Origin: Eubacterium sp. CAG:252
GTDB lineage: Bacteria > Bacillota > Clostridia > Lachnospirales > Lachnospiraceae
Reading direction: 5' to 3'
NCBI GenBank assembly: GCA_000436535.1
Contig: FR886332.1
Span: forward strand, 1 to 54,955
Length of the DNA: 54,955 nt
Made by a program: the position numbers and the translations under genes. Position 1 is the first letter of the stretch, and each line of letters begins with the position of its first letter. This document shows, piece by piece, positions 8,630-17,283 of the stretch. The notes below the pieces were generated by a model, which was not told where the DNA came from, searched no databases, and was given only the letters and a program-made list of their open reading frames with translations.

Positions 8630-9544
8630 ATGGCTGATAATAAGATCACCTTTTTTGGAAAATGTAACGGCATAGCTGTAGAGCAGCTTATCCGTTATGG
8701 AAAGTTTAATATGAATGTAAAGCATTTTCATAATCAGTACGAACTATTCTATATTATAGAAGGTGAACGTCAGTTCTTCTTTGATAACAAAAGTTATAAT
8801 GCACATGCCGGCGACCTTGCAATAATTGATACCAATCTTGTCCACACAACATGTTCAATCACGTCTGAGGATAAAGGTTATAACCGTGTTATTATGTACA
8901 TTGATTATGAAAAAATGTGTGATTTTGATAAAAGATATCCCGGTCTTAATATTGTTGATTTTATTCACAAAAACTATGGTATATATCATCTTGATGAAGA
9001 CCTGCGTATAGCATTTCTTAATCTGTACAGAGATATACGTCATGAGCTGACAAAGAAAACAAACGGCTATCAGTCCCGAATTGAGATAGTTACCCTATAC
9101 TGGTTATATAAGCTGCTTTCCCTAAAAAAAGAGCAGCACCAGAAGCACCTAGAAATAAATAGTGCTAAGGAAAACTCGGCCTCTAATATAAGTACCTATC
9201 TTGAAAAGAATTATACAAAATCGGTTTCTCTTGATACCATCGCAGAAGACCTTTTTATGAGTAAATATTATATCTGCAGAATTTTTAAAGAGTACACCGG
9301 CTTTACCATAACTGAATATATCAACATACTGCGCATCAAGAAAGCTACACAGCTTCTTGAAAACTCTAACCAGAGCATATCCGATGTTGCAACTAAACTT
9401 GGTTTTGAGAGTGCATCTTACTTTGAGAGAACATTTAAAAAAATAATGAACGTCACGCCTCTAAAGTATCGGAAAACACACCAGTCTGTGACAATTGAAC
9501 ACGAAGAACTCAATACACTTGACGACTCGGATTATATAGACTAA
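8630..9544 (+). CDS. AraC-family regulator with N-terminal cupin sensor
   Basis: A 304-residue transcription regulator. The N-terminal cupin (about 25-150) has the sugar-binding pattern HFHNQYELFYIIEGE and HAGDLAIIDTNLVHTT. The C-terminal pair of helix-turn-helix motifs (about 190-290) includes SLDTIAEDLFMSKYYICRIFKE and SISDVATKLGFESASYFERTFKK, ending in TPLKYRK. It diverges from the TRAP-GH105-rhamnose operon and is probably its activator, sensing rhamnose or the imported disaccharide. A longer frame would need a TTG at 8612; the ATG at 8630 with GTGGGG upstream is preferred. Confidence 0.92.
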   Translation: MADNKITFFGKCNGIAVEQLIRYGKFNMNVKHFHNQYELFYIIEGERQFFFDNKSYNAHAGDLAIIDTNLVHTTCSITSEDKGYNRVIMYIDYEKMCDFDKRYPGLNIVDFIHKNYGIYHLDEDLRIAFLNLYRDIRHELTKKTNGYQSRIEIVTLYWLYKLLSLKKEQHQKHLEINSAKENSASNISTYLEKNYTKSVSLDTIAEDLFMSKYYICRIFKEYTGFTITEYINILRIKKATQLLENSNQSISDVATKLGFESASYFERTFKKIMNVTPLKYRKTHQSVTIEHEELNTLDDSDYID

Positions 9545-9550
9545 TCGTTA

Positions 9551-9597
9551 AAAAGGGAAGCAGCCATATCACATACACAATACGCTGCTTCCCTTTT
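9551..9597. terminator. Bidirectional terminator between araC-type gene and prfA
   Basis: A perfect 14-bp stem AAAAGGGAAGCAGC/GCTGCTTCCCTTTT with a 19-base loop lies between two converging genes. T runs on both strands allow termination in both directions. Confidence 0.9.
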
Positions 9598-9618
9598 ATT
9601 TAATATATTCCTATTCTT

Positions 9619-10698
9619 TTATTCCTCCCCCATCTTAGCAAGCTTAGCAGCCTGGTCTGCTGCTATGCAGGCATCGATGATTTCCTGAATATCACCATTC
9701 ATAATCTTATCCAGCTTATAAAGTGTAAGACCGATTCTGTGGTCTGTTACACGTCCCTGTGGGAAGTTGTAAGTTCTAATCTTCTCAGCCCTGTCACCTG
9801 TACCTATCTGGCTTCTTCTTGCATCTGCTTCTGCATCATGTGCCTTCTGTGTTTCAAGGTCATATAACTTGGCTCTTAAGAGTGCAAATGCCTTTTCCTT
9901 GTTCTGTATCTGTGACTTCTCTGTCTGTGAGTAGATAACTATACCTGTTGGATAGTGAGTAAGACGTACCGCTGAGTCAGTTGTGTTGACACACTGTCCA
10001 CCATTACCTGACGCACGCATAACGTCAATACGGATATCCTTGTCATCTATCTGGATATCAACTTCCTCTGCCTCCGGCATAACTGCCACAGAAGCTGTTG
10101 AAGTCTGAATTCTTCCGTTAGATTCTGTTACTGGAATTCTCTGTACTCTGTGTACACCACTTTCGTACTTCATAACAGAGTAAGCACCCTGTCCCTTAAC
10201 CATGAATTCTACTTCCTTCATACCGCCGATACCAGTTTCGTCAGCATTGACAACTTCTATCTTCCAGCCCTTAGAGTCTGCATAATGTGAGTACATACGG
10301 AAAAGCTCTGCTGCAAAAAGTGCTGCTTCCTCTCCACCTGCACCGGCTCTGATTTCAACAACGATATCTTTATCATCATTAGGGTCTTTAGGAAGAAGTA
10401 ATATCTTAAGCTTCTTCTCTAACTCTTCAACTTTCTTCTTAGAATCAGCGAGCTCTTCCCTTGCCATCTCTAAAAGTTCTTCGTCACTCTCTTCACTTAT
10501 CATCTGAAGACTGTCTTCTATATTCTGCTTACTTGCCTTATATTCTGTGTAAGCTTCTACTATAGGTGCAAGATTGCTCTGCTCCTTCATATACTTTCTG
10601 AACTTATCCTGATCTGTTACAATATCAGGATTACCAAGTTCTGCTGTTACGTCCTCATAACGGCGTAATGTATCTTCTAATCTGTCAAACATGCTCAT
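9619..10698 (-). CDS. prfA: Peptide chain release factor 1
   Basis: RF1, which reads UAA and UAG stop codons and triggers peptide release. The 359 residues match the family. The RF1 recognition tripeptide PVT is at 189-191 (RIPVTES) and GGQ at 233-235 (SGNGGQCVN). The glutamine is the target of PrmC, whose gene lies just upstream in the same operon. The frame extends ten codons upstream, but the ATG at 10698 has GGAG at a usable distance and gives the normal start. It is the last gene of the DUF1385-prmC-prfA unit and ends at a bidirectional terminator. Confidence 0.97.
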   Translation of the reverse strand: MSMFDRLEDTLRRYEDVTAELGNPDIVTDQDKFRKYMKEQSNLAPIVEAYTEYKASKQNIEDSLQMISEESDEELLEMAREELADSKKKVEELEKKLKILLLPKDPNDDKDIVVEIRAGAGGEEAALFAAELFRMYSHYADSKGWKIEVVNADETGIGGMKEVEFMVKGQGAYSVMKYESGVHRVQRIPVTESNGRIQTSTASVAVMPEAEEVDIQIDDKDIRIDVMRASGNGGQCVNTTDSAVRLTHYPTGIVIYSQTEKSQIQNKEKAFALLRAKLYDLETQKAHDAEADARRSQIGTGDRAEKIRTYNFPQGRVTDHRIGLTLYKLDKIMNGDIQEIIDACIAADQAAKLAKMGEE

Positions 10699-10759
10699 AG
10701 TATTCTGACTCCATTCTATGTTTATCAATCATATCCATTAGTTACATTTACATCAGTTA

Positions 10760-11656
10760 TCAATAATATCTTGCAATAACAACTCTGTCAAGCCCTGCAA
10801 GGTCCTTTACAACTCTAATATCATTATATCCACACGACACCAATATATCACTCACATCATGTGCCTGATTATAACCTATCTCATAGCACAGATATCCGCC
10901 ATTGTTAAGATAATTCACCGCATTACGTGTAATCGCACGATAGAACTTAAGCCCGTCCTCATCGCCATCCAGTGCAAGAAGCGGGTCATGCAGCTTAACC
11001 TCATCCGAAAGCTCCCTTATATCCTTTGTAGGAATATATGGAGGATTGGATACTATAACGTCAAACTTAACCCCTGTATCCCGTAATTCTGCAAACATAT
11101 TACTCTTTACAAACTCTACATATGATACACCATTAAGCTTGCTGTTATACTCAGCTACCTCTATGGCTTTATCTGATATATCAACACCGACCGCACCATA
11201 CTCATACTCAGCCGTATGTCCTGCTGCCGCAAGTGATATTATTATACAGCCTGAACCTGTACACATATCAAGCACTCTGCTGCTATCCGATGTAAGCTTC
11301 ATAACCTCATCGACAAGCACCTCTGTATCCTGCCTTGGTATAAGCACATGCTCATTTACCATATACTTTCTTCCATAAAAATATGTGTAACCCATTATGT
11401 GCTGAAGTGGTACATGATGCGCTCTCTTTGTAATAACTTCGAGATACCTCTTAAGCGAAACGTCATCTAACTGCTGTGTTGCATCTATAAGGTACCTTGT
11501 CCTGTCTATACCTGTTATATATAGAAGCAGTTCAAGTGCATCGTAGTCTGCATTATCTATATGTGCATTTGCTAACACTCTTGCACCATATCTTACTGCA
11601 TCTCTATATGTCTGTATAACAGATATATTATTACTTATGTTATTATACTTCATCAT
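10760..11656 (-). CDS. prmC: Release factor glutamine methyltransferase
   Basis: A 298-residue SAM-dependent methyltransferase (HemK/PrmC) that N5-methylates the GGQ glutamine of release factors. The N-terminal helical domain (1-95) binds the release factor. The SAM motif VLDMCTGSGCIIISLA begins near 128, and the catalytic NPPYIP near 207. It starts two bases after the DUF1385 stop with only a weak ribosome binding site, consistent with translational coupling. Two ATGs occur in tandem; either could be used. Its neighbour prfA encodes its substrate. Confidence 0.95.
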   Translation of the reverse strand: MMKYNNISNNISVIQTYRDAVRYGARVLANAHIDNADYDALELLLYITGIDRTRYLIDATQQLDDVSLKRYLEVITKRAHHVPLQHIMGYTYFYGRKYMVNEHVLIPRQDTEVLVDEVMKLTSDSSRVLDMCTGSGCIIISLAAAGHTAEYEYGAVGVDISDKAIEVAEYNSKLNGVSYVEFVKSNMFAELRDTGVKFDVIVSNPPYIPTKDIRELSDEVKLHDPLLALDGDEDGLKFYRAITRNAVNYLNNGGYLCYEIGYNQAHDVSDILVSCGYNDIRVVKDLAGLDRVVIARYY

Positions 11657-11658
11657 AA

Positions 11659-13557
11659 CTAATGTCTGTCTCTTTCTTTAAACATAGGCACATCATCGGC
11701 ACTTATGTCTAAATCTTCATCCTCTGCTTCCATTTCCTCTATCTCAAAGCCTGCTTCAACTTCTTCAACTGTATAATCATCAGATATCTCTGGCTCCGCA
11801 ACACTTTCCGATGTAACAGCAAATTCACCACCTGCTGCTTTTTCCTCTATGTGTACAGTTTCATATTCGTCTTCTATCTCAAAGCCCTCAGGAAGTTCAT
11901 CATCATCGTCCTCTGTATCAGGACTTTCAATGTCCGATTTATTCAAACTTTCTTCATCTGACTTAACTGAGCCTTCATTACCTGCCTTTGAGTCCGCCTT
12001 AGCTTCTTCATTATTATCTAAATCTGCACCTGCTGAGTTCTTTTCTTCATCAAGACTGCCTACAGATACCTGTGTTTCAGAACTTTCTGGCTCTTTACCA
12101 TCAGATGTGCTTATATCAGTATTATCATCTGGCTTTTCAGTTCCTTCTGTAGCTGTATTTACAATATCAGCCTTATTCTTTGAACCTGACTTACCTGATT
12201 TCTTTCTGGATTTGCCCGACTTCTTTCTTGATTTGCCTGACTTCTTTGGCTGCTCTTTGTCATCGGGTGTACTTCCATCAGCTTTATCATCTTTGGCATT
12301 TTCAGCCGCATTTACTTCTGCTTTTTCTTCATTATCTTTATCAGAAACAGCTTCATCCGCCTTAACTTCTGTCTTCTCAGTTTCTTCTGGAACTGCATTT
12401 ACAACTTCCACATCTGCATCTGTCTTAACCTCAGAAGCTGACTTAACTGTGCTGTCTGTATTAGAAGCTGACTTCTGCTCAACGGCTCTTATAGTTTCAG
12501 CTATGGCTGTTTCGTGCGCAACCTTCTGTGCATCTATCTTTCTTGTGCTCTTTCCCTTATGCAAAAGCTCTCCATCCATGGCAAGCTTGGCTTCTGACGC
12601 AAGCATATCTGCCTCCGGATTAGGTGAGTGGGCATAGTATTCCTCTAAAAATGCTTTCCAGTCAAATACCTCTTCAACTGCTTTTATGGCAACTTCAACC
12701 ATATCTTCGTCAGGCTCACGTGTAGTAAGCTTCTGAAGCCACATGCCCGGCTTACTGAGCACCATTGTAAAACCATTATCATTCTTTCCTGCCCATCTTA
12801 TGAATTCATAAGATACTCCAGCGATAACTGGTACAAGAAGAAGTCTTATAACTATCTGTAATGCTGTATTATCTACTCTTATAAATATAAAGAATACAAC
12901 ACTTATAAACATAACTATAAAAAGAAAGCTTGTTCCACATCTTTTGTGGTATCTTGAGCTGTTCATAACATTTTCAGTTGTGAGTCTCGCACCATTTTCT
13001 ATACAATTAATGCATTTATGCTCTGCCCCGTGGTACATAAATGTCCTCTTTATATCTTTCATAAGCGATATAACAAGCAGATATAATATAAATATGGCAA
13101 CTCTGACAAGTCCTTCTATAAAGTTAAGAAGAGTCTTTGATGCCACATATCCCTTCACAAGTCTTGAAACGAAATATGGAAGCAGCATAAAAAGTCCGAC
13201 TGCTATAAATACTGATAATATAACTGTAAATGCCATTAATACGGACTCAAACTTATCCTTAAATAATGACTTTCCTATCTCATCAGCCTTAGTCTTCTTC
13301 TGTTCTTCCGGGTCATCATAAAACGATGCTGAATAATTGATGGTTGATATTCCTGTTACAAGAGAGTCTATAAAGCTTACAACACCTCTTATGATAGGAT
13401 ATCCCATCCACTTATGTTTTTCTGTAAGAACCTTGCAGTCCCTTACAGTAACCTCTATGTCATTGTCAGGCTTTCTTACAGCAATAGAATACTTGTCCTT
13501 ATTGCGCATCATAATCCCCTCAATGACCGCCTGACCTCCTATACCTGATGATTTCAT
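11659..13557 (-). CDS. DUF1385 membrane protein with long charged tail
   Basis: The N-terminal ~290 residues are a DUF1385 protein: SGIGGQAVIEGIMMRNKDKYSIAVR near residues 3-27, HGAEHKCINCIENG near 176 and RYHKRCGTSFLF near 203. Hydrophobic segments lie near 108-130, 148-168 and 212-255. Function is unknown; the family commonly sits beside rpmE, prmC and prfA, as here. DUF1385 proteins are usually about 300 residues. This one has a further ~330-residue tail of low complexity, rich in Glu, Asp, Ser and Ala, with three tandem KKSGKSR-like basic repeats near 440-465. The tail is probably disordered. The start has AAGGAGG. Confidence 0.9.
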   Translation of the reverse strand: MKSSGIGGQAVIEGIMMRNKDKYSIAVRKPDNDIEVTVRDCKVLTEKHKWMGYPIIRGVVSFIDSLVTGISTINYSASFYDDPEEQKKTKADEIGKSLFKDKFESVLMAFTVILSVFIAVGLFMLLPYFVSRLVKGYVASKTLLNFIEGLVRVAIFILYLLVISLMKDIKRTFMYHGAEHKCINCIENGARLTTENVMNSSRYHKRCGTSFLFIVMFISVVFFIFIRVDNTALQIVIRLLLVPVIAGVSYEFIRWAGKNDNGFTMVLSKPGMWLQKLTTREPDEDMVEVAIKAVEEVFDWKAFLEEYYAHSPNPEADMLASEAKLAMDGELLHKGKSTRKIDAQKVAHETAIAETIRAVEQKSASNTDSTVKSASEVKTDADVEVVNAVPEETEKTEVKADEAVSDKDNEEKAEVNAAENAKDDKADGSTPDDKEQPKKSGKSRKKSGKSRKKSGKSGSKNKADIVNTATEGTEKPDDNTDISTSDGKEPESSETQVSVGSLDEEKNSAGADLDNNEEAKADSKAGNEGSVKSDEESLNKSDIESPDTEDDDDELPEGFEIEDEYETVHIEEKAAGGEFAVTSESVAEPEISDDYTVEEVEAGFEIEEMEAEDEDLDISADDVPMFKERDRH

Positions 13558-13593
13558 AGTGTATACCTCCTTACCAGTTCGTTGTCAGCATAA

Positions 13594-13673
13594 AACAATA
13601 AGAAACACGCTTTGTGAGTTTCTTATTGTTATCGCAGCAGCTGCCAAAGTCGTATGCTGGCATTGACTTTGGC
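13594..13673 (-). promoter_or_regulatory. Two hairpins in the leader of the DUF1385 operon
   Basis: Between the rpmE terminator and the DUF1385 start are two further hairpins: GCCAAAGT/ACTTTGGC (13643-13650 with 13666-13673) and a perfect 13-bp AT-rich stem AACAATAAGAAAC/GTTTCTTATTGTT (13594-13606 with 13618-13630), the latter followed by TTTTAT on the minus strand. They may be a second terminator or an attenuator for the downstream DUF1385-prmC-prfA genes. Confidence 0.55.
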
Positions 13674-13694
13674 TCGTTATCCGCGTAAATAAAA

Positions 13695-13722
13695 AAGTTG
13701 AGGTCTTTGACAACCTCAACTT
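13695..13722 (-). terminator. Terminator of rpmE
   Basis: Stem AAGTTGAGGT/ACCTCAACTT with an 8-base loop, followed on the minus strand by TTTTTTATTT, directly after the rpmE stop codon. It is a standard intrinsic terminator. Confidence 0.88.
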
Positions 13723-13733
13723 CATGCTCATAA

Positions 13734-13937
13734 CTAGTTATTAACACCATACTTCTTGTTGAACTTATCAATACGTCCACGAGTTGATGTAGCCTTCTGC
13801 TGTCCTGTATAGAAAGGATGGCACTTTGAACAGATTTCTACGTGAATTTCTTCCTTTGTTGAACCTGTTACGAATTCATTACCACAGTTACAAACAACCT
13901 TTGCCTGATAGTATGCTGGATGTATTCCTTCTCTCAT
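13734..13937 (-). CDS. rpmE: Ribosomal protein L31, zinc-binding type
   Basis: A 67-residue 50S subunit protein starting MREGIHPAYYQAKV. The zinc-type (C+) form is shown by CNCGNEF and CSKCHPFYTG, giving four cysteines in two CxC/CxxC pairs. RIDKFNKKYG at the C-terminus is typical. A GTG three codons upstream extends the frame, but the ATG at 13937 has AGAGGTGAAAGTA before it and matches the family start. It has its own promoter (14013-14041) and terminator, so it can be expressed apart from rho upstream and DUF1385 downstream. Confidence 0.96.
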   Translation of the reverse strand: MREGIHPAYYQAKVVCNCGNEFVTGSTKEEIHVEICSKCHPFYTGQQKATSTRGRIDKFNKKYGVNN

Positions 13938-14012
13938 TACTTTCACCTCTTTACAATATCTTTATATGATTTATCCTTATTTCTTTTTATCATTTTGATA
14001 AACAGCTTTGTT

Positions 14013-14041
14013 ATTGTATCATAGTGCCTTATATAATGCAA
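14013..14041 (-). promoter_or_regulatory. Promoter of rpmE
   Basis: On the minus strand TTGCAT (14041-14036) and TACAAT (14018-14013) are separated by 17 bp, upstream of rpmE and after the end of rho. It is a good match to a housekeeping promoter. Confidence 0.6.
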
Positions 14042-14116
14042 GCACTAATTTTAATTTTTTGTTTTATTTTCTGTGCAAAGGTATTCTTTTTAAGATTACT
14101 ACACGAAAATATTACA

Positions 14117-15634
14117 CTAAACTCTCTTATTCTTAATTACAGTCTGCACGAATTCTGCATTATTTCTTGTCTTTGTGAACAGGTCAAGTATGCGCTCTGC
14201 TGCCTCATCTGTCTTAAGGCTGTTAAGTCCCTTTCTCATAATATCAACTGCCTCAAGTTCTTCCTTAGTAAGAAGAAGATCTTCTCTACGTGTTCCTGAC
14301 TTAGCTATATCTATCGCTGGGAATACTCTCTTTTCTGATAACTTTCTGTCAAGCACAAGTTCCATATTACCAGTTCCCTTGAACTCCTCAAATACTACGT
14401 CATCCATCTTGCTTCCTGTTTCAACAAGTGCTGTTGCAAGTATAGTAAGACTTCCGCCCTCTCTCATATTACGGGCTGCACCAAAAAATCTCTTAGGCAT
14501 ATGAAGCGCTGCCGGGTCAAGACCACCTGATAATGTACGCCCGCTTGCCTGTACTGTAAGGTTATAAGCTCTTGCAAGTCTTGTGATACTGTCAAGAAGT
14601 ATGATAACATCCTGCTTCTGCTCTACAAGTCTCTTAGCTCTCTCAATAGTCATCTCAGATACTCTTCTGTGTCTTTCTGGAAGCTCATCAAATGTTGAGT
14701 AGATAACCTCTACATTATCACCAACTATAGACTCTCTTATATCTGTTACTTCTTCAGGACGTTCATCTATAAGAAGAATCATAAGATGCATTTCTGGATT
14801 ATTCTTAGTTATTGCATTGGCAATCTGCTTAAGAAGTGTTGTCTTACCTGACTTTGGCTGTGATACAATCATACCTCTCTGTCCCTTGCCGATTGGTGAA
14901 ATAAGATCTACCATTCTCATAGCAATTGTGTTGGAATTCTTCTCAAGGTGAATTCTTTCATTAGGGAATATAGGTGTAAGTGTTTCAAATGCTCTTCTTC
15001 TCTGCGCTACAACAGGACTTAATCCATTAACTGTCTCTAAGAAGTTAATGGCAGAAAACTTCTCATTCTGTGTCTTAGGACGCTTAGGTCCTCTTATTAT
15101 ATCACCTGTCTTTAAGTTAAACTTTCTTATAAGGGATGGTGCAACATACACATCATTTTCTCCCGGAAGGAAGTTTTCACATCTTATAAATCCATATCCT
15201 TCCTGAAGTACTTCAAGTATACCATCCGCTATCTCAGCCTCTTCACCATCCTGCTGATTCTGGCTGTACTCTGTCTGTCTGTTACTGTAATCAGTTCTGT
15301 TGTCCTGCTGTCTGTTATCATATGAAGTTCTTCCTTCATTCACTGTACCTGCCGGCTGACTATGTCTTTCATAACGTGTTGTTCTTGGTTCTCTTCTTGC
15401 TGGTCTTTCCTCACCTGCTGCATTTGCCGTCTTTATTTCCTTTTCACCAGCACTCTTAGCGCTCTCTTCCTGTACTGGAGCGACTTTATAACCATCAGCT
15501 CCCTCTGCTTCATTAGCAGCTATTATCGCATCTATAAGTTCACTCTTTCTCATAGTTGAAATGTTTTTAATATGCTTGTCCTTTGCGAATTCCTTTAATA
15601 CACTCACTGAAAGTGTTTCTAACTTTTCTCTCAT
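14117..15634 (-). CDS. rho: Transcription termination factor Rho
   Basis: Hexameric RNA-dependent ATPase that ends transcription. Of 505 residues, 1-45 form the Rho N-terminal helical domain. Residues 50-135 are an Arg/Asn/Gln-rich low-complexity insertion, longer than in E. coli Rho but common in Clostridia and Actinobacteria. A cold-shock-type RNA-binding fold follows (ILEVLQEGYGFIRCENFLPGENDVYV, about 139-164). The P-loop is QPKSGKTT near 259, Walker B is VIILLDSIT near 343, and the ring-contact region follows. A GGAGG ribosome binding site precedes the ATG. It stands alone, upstream of rpmE. Confidence 0.96.
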   Translation of the reverse strand: MREKLETLSVSVLKEFAKDKHIKNISTMRKSELIDAIIAANEAEGADGYKVAPVQEESAKSAGEKEIKTANAAGEERPARREPRTTRYERHSQPAGTVNEGRTSYDNRQQDNRTDYSNRQTEYSQNQQDGEEAEIADGILEVLQEGYGFIRCENFLPGENDVYVAPSLIRKFNLKTGDIIRGPKRPKTQNEKFSAINFLETVNGLSPVVAQRRRAFETLTPIFPNERIHLEKNSNTIAMRMVDLISPIGKGQRGMIVSQPKSGKTTLLKQIANAITKNNPEMHLMILLIDERPEEVTDIRESIVGDNVEVIYSTFDELPERHRRVSEMTIERAKRLVEQKQDVIILLDSITRLARAYNLTVQASGRTLSGGLDPAALHMPKRFFGAARNMREGGSLTILATALVETGSKMDDVVFEEFKGTGNMELVLDRKLSEKRVFPAIDIAKSGTRREDLLLTKEELEAVDIMRKGLNSLKTDEAAERILDLFTKTRNNAEFVQTVIKNKRV

Positions 15635-15960
15635 TCTGAGACCTCCTGTTATTCTTTAATATGTATGTAACCGTATCAATAACCAGTATATGCGTGTCAG
15701 CTGTATAAATCATATTATAACCTGCCATTATAATAACCGGGCAGCTTATATATCTATTTCAATAATGTAACTAATTCACATACAATTTCCTAATATATCC
15801 AAAACATAAATACATCCCGATACTACATTACGGATATTCATCTGTACTTATATCGTTAATTATTCTAATCATCCATGATTATAATGCCATCTGGGAAACG
15901 ATACTGATATATGTATCTTAGATTTCTAATCTATTATACAATATTTTTTCCAGAAATGAA
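15635..15960. other. Intergenic leader region of rho
   Basis: About 330 AT-rich bases upstream of rho with no gene. A short inverted repeat, CTGCC...GGCAG, spans about 15732-15754 and may form a hairpin in the rho leader. No riboswitch was recognised. Confidence 0.4.
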
Positions 15961-15969
15961 AGACTAATA

Positions 15970-16020
15970 TTGATGATATTTTTAGCTTGTGATATTATAG
16001 GATTATTAGGACAATGTCCT
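15970..16020 (+). promoter_or_regulatory. Promoter and palindrome before malic enzyme gene
   Basis: TTGATG (15970-15975), a 17-bp spacer and TATTAT (15993-15998) form a promoter. A palindrome AGGACAATGTCCT (16008-16020) lies at the expected transcription start and could be a repressor site. The leader to the ATG at 16132 is about 125 nt. Confidence 0.5.
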
Positions 16021-16131
16021 TATGCCTTTTTAAGACATTCCGGAGTGATTATTTAAATAAAATGTTATTAATACCTTTTAATCATCTCCATAATTTTAAT
16101 GTAATTTATTAATGAAAGGAACACATATATC

Positions 16132-17283
16132 ATGACTAATGCAGAAAAAGCTTTACAGCTTCATGAAGAATGGAACGGAAAGTTCGAAACAACTCCTAAG
16201 ATGAGTATCACTACAAGAGAAGACCTTGCGCTTGCTTATACACCAGGTGTAGCTGAACCTTGCAAGGTTATCGCTAAAGATAAGGAAGCCGCTTATAAGT
16301 ACACTATCAAGTCTAACACTATAGCTGTAGTATCTGACGGAAGTGCTGTTTTAGGACTTGGCAATATCGGTGCGCATGCTGCTATGCCTGTTATGGAGGG
16401 TAAGGCTGTATTATTCAAGTCATTTGGCGGTGTCAACGCTGTGCCTATATGCCTTGATACACAGGACACTGAGGAAATCATCAAGACTGTTGTCAATATA
16501 GCTCCTGCATTTGGCGGAATTAACCTTGAGGATATATCTGCTCCTAGATGTTTTGAGATAGAATCCAGATTAAAGGAACTTCTTGATATTCCAGTATTCC
16601 ATGATGACCAGCACGGTACAGCCATCGTTGTTCTTGCCGGTATCATCAACGGACTTAAGGTTACTGGAAAGACTAAGGAAGAATGTAAGGTCGTTATCAA
16701 CGGTGCCGGTTCAGCCGGAGTTGCTATCACTAAGCTTCTTCTTACATATGGCTTTAAAAATGTTACTATGTGTGACAAGTCTGGCATCCTTTCTAAAGGC
16801 AGTGAAGGTCTTAACTGGATGCAGGAATCTATGATGGACGTAACTAATCTTGAAGGAAAGACAGGTTCTTTAGCTGATGCCCTTGTCGGTGCTGATGTAT
16901 TTGTTGGTGTTTCAGCTCCTAATATCGTATCTGCTGATATGGTTAAGACTATGAATAAGGATGCCATCATATTTGCAATGGCTAACCCTGTTCCTGAGAT
17001 TATGCCTGATGTAGCAAAGGCTGCTGGTGCAAGGGTCGTAGGAACAGGCCGTTCAGACTTTCCTAATCAGGTTAATAACGTTATCGCTTTCCCTGGTATA
17101 TTCAAGGGTGCCTTAGAGGGTCGTGCAACACAGATAACCGAAGAAATGAAGCTTGCTGCTGCATTTGCAATTGCTAATCTTATTCCTGAATCAGAGCTTT
17201 CAGACACTAACATCCTTCCTGAAGCTTTCGATCCACAGGTTACAGATGTTGTTGCTAAGGCTGTTATGGACCATATCAAGTAA
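16132..17283 (+). CDS. Malic enzyme (malate dehydrogenase, decarboxylating)
   Basis: A 383-residue short-form malic enzyme that converts malate to pyruvate and CO2 with NAD(P)+. Seen: LAYTPGVAEPC near 41, SDGSAVLGLGNIGAHAAMPVMEGKAVLFK with the catalytic lysine near 68-96, metal-binding IPVFHDDQHGTA near 152, the Rossmann motif INGAGSAGVA near 189 and FAMANPVPE near 282. The cofactor, NAD or NADP, cannot be settled by eye. Its stop codon overlaps the next gene's ATG (TAATG), so the radical SAM gene is translationally coupled. Confidence 0.94.
   Translation: MTNAEKALQLHEEWNGKFETTPKMSITTREDLALAYTPGVAEPCKVIAKDKEAAYKYTIKSNTIAVVSDGSAVLGLGNIGAHAAMPVMEGKAVLFKSFGGVNAVPICLDTQDTEEIIKTVVNIAPAFGGINLEDISAPRCFEIESRLKELLDIPVFHDDQHGTAIVVLAGIINGLKVTGKTKEECKVVINGAGSAGVAITKLLLTYGFKNVTMCDKSGILSKGSEGLNWMQESMMDVTNLEGKTGSLADALVGADVFVGVSAPNIVSADMVKTMNKDAIIFAMANPVPEIMPDVAKAAGARVVGTGRSDFPNQVNNVIAFPGIFKGALEGRATQITEEMKLAAAFAIANLIPESELSDTNILPEAFDPQVTDVVAKAVMDHIK

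Noticed and set aside
11849..12637. 262-codon Ser-rich frame opposite the DUF1385 tail
   Set aside because: It is the complement of the Glu/Asp/Ser-rich low-complexity tail, which leaves the opposite strand open by codon bias.
13571..13780. 69-codon frame overlapping rpmE and its terminator
   Set aside because: It runs through three hairpins including the rpmE terminator, has no ribosome binding site and no family resemblance.
16293..16970. 225-codon frame opposite malic enzyme
   Set aside because: Antisense shadow of a strongly conserved gene; no start signals.
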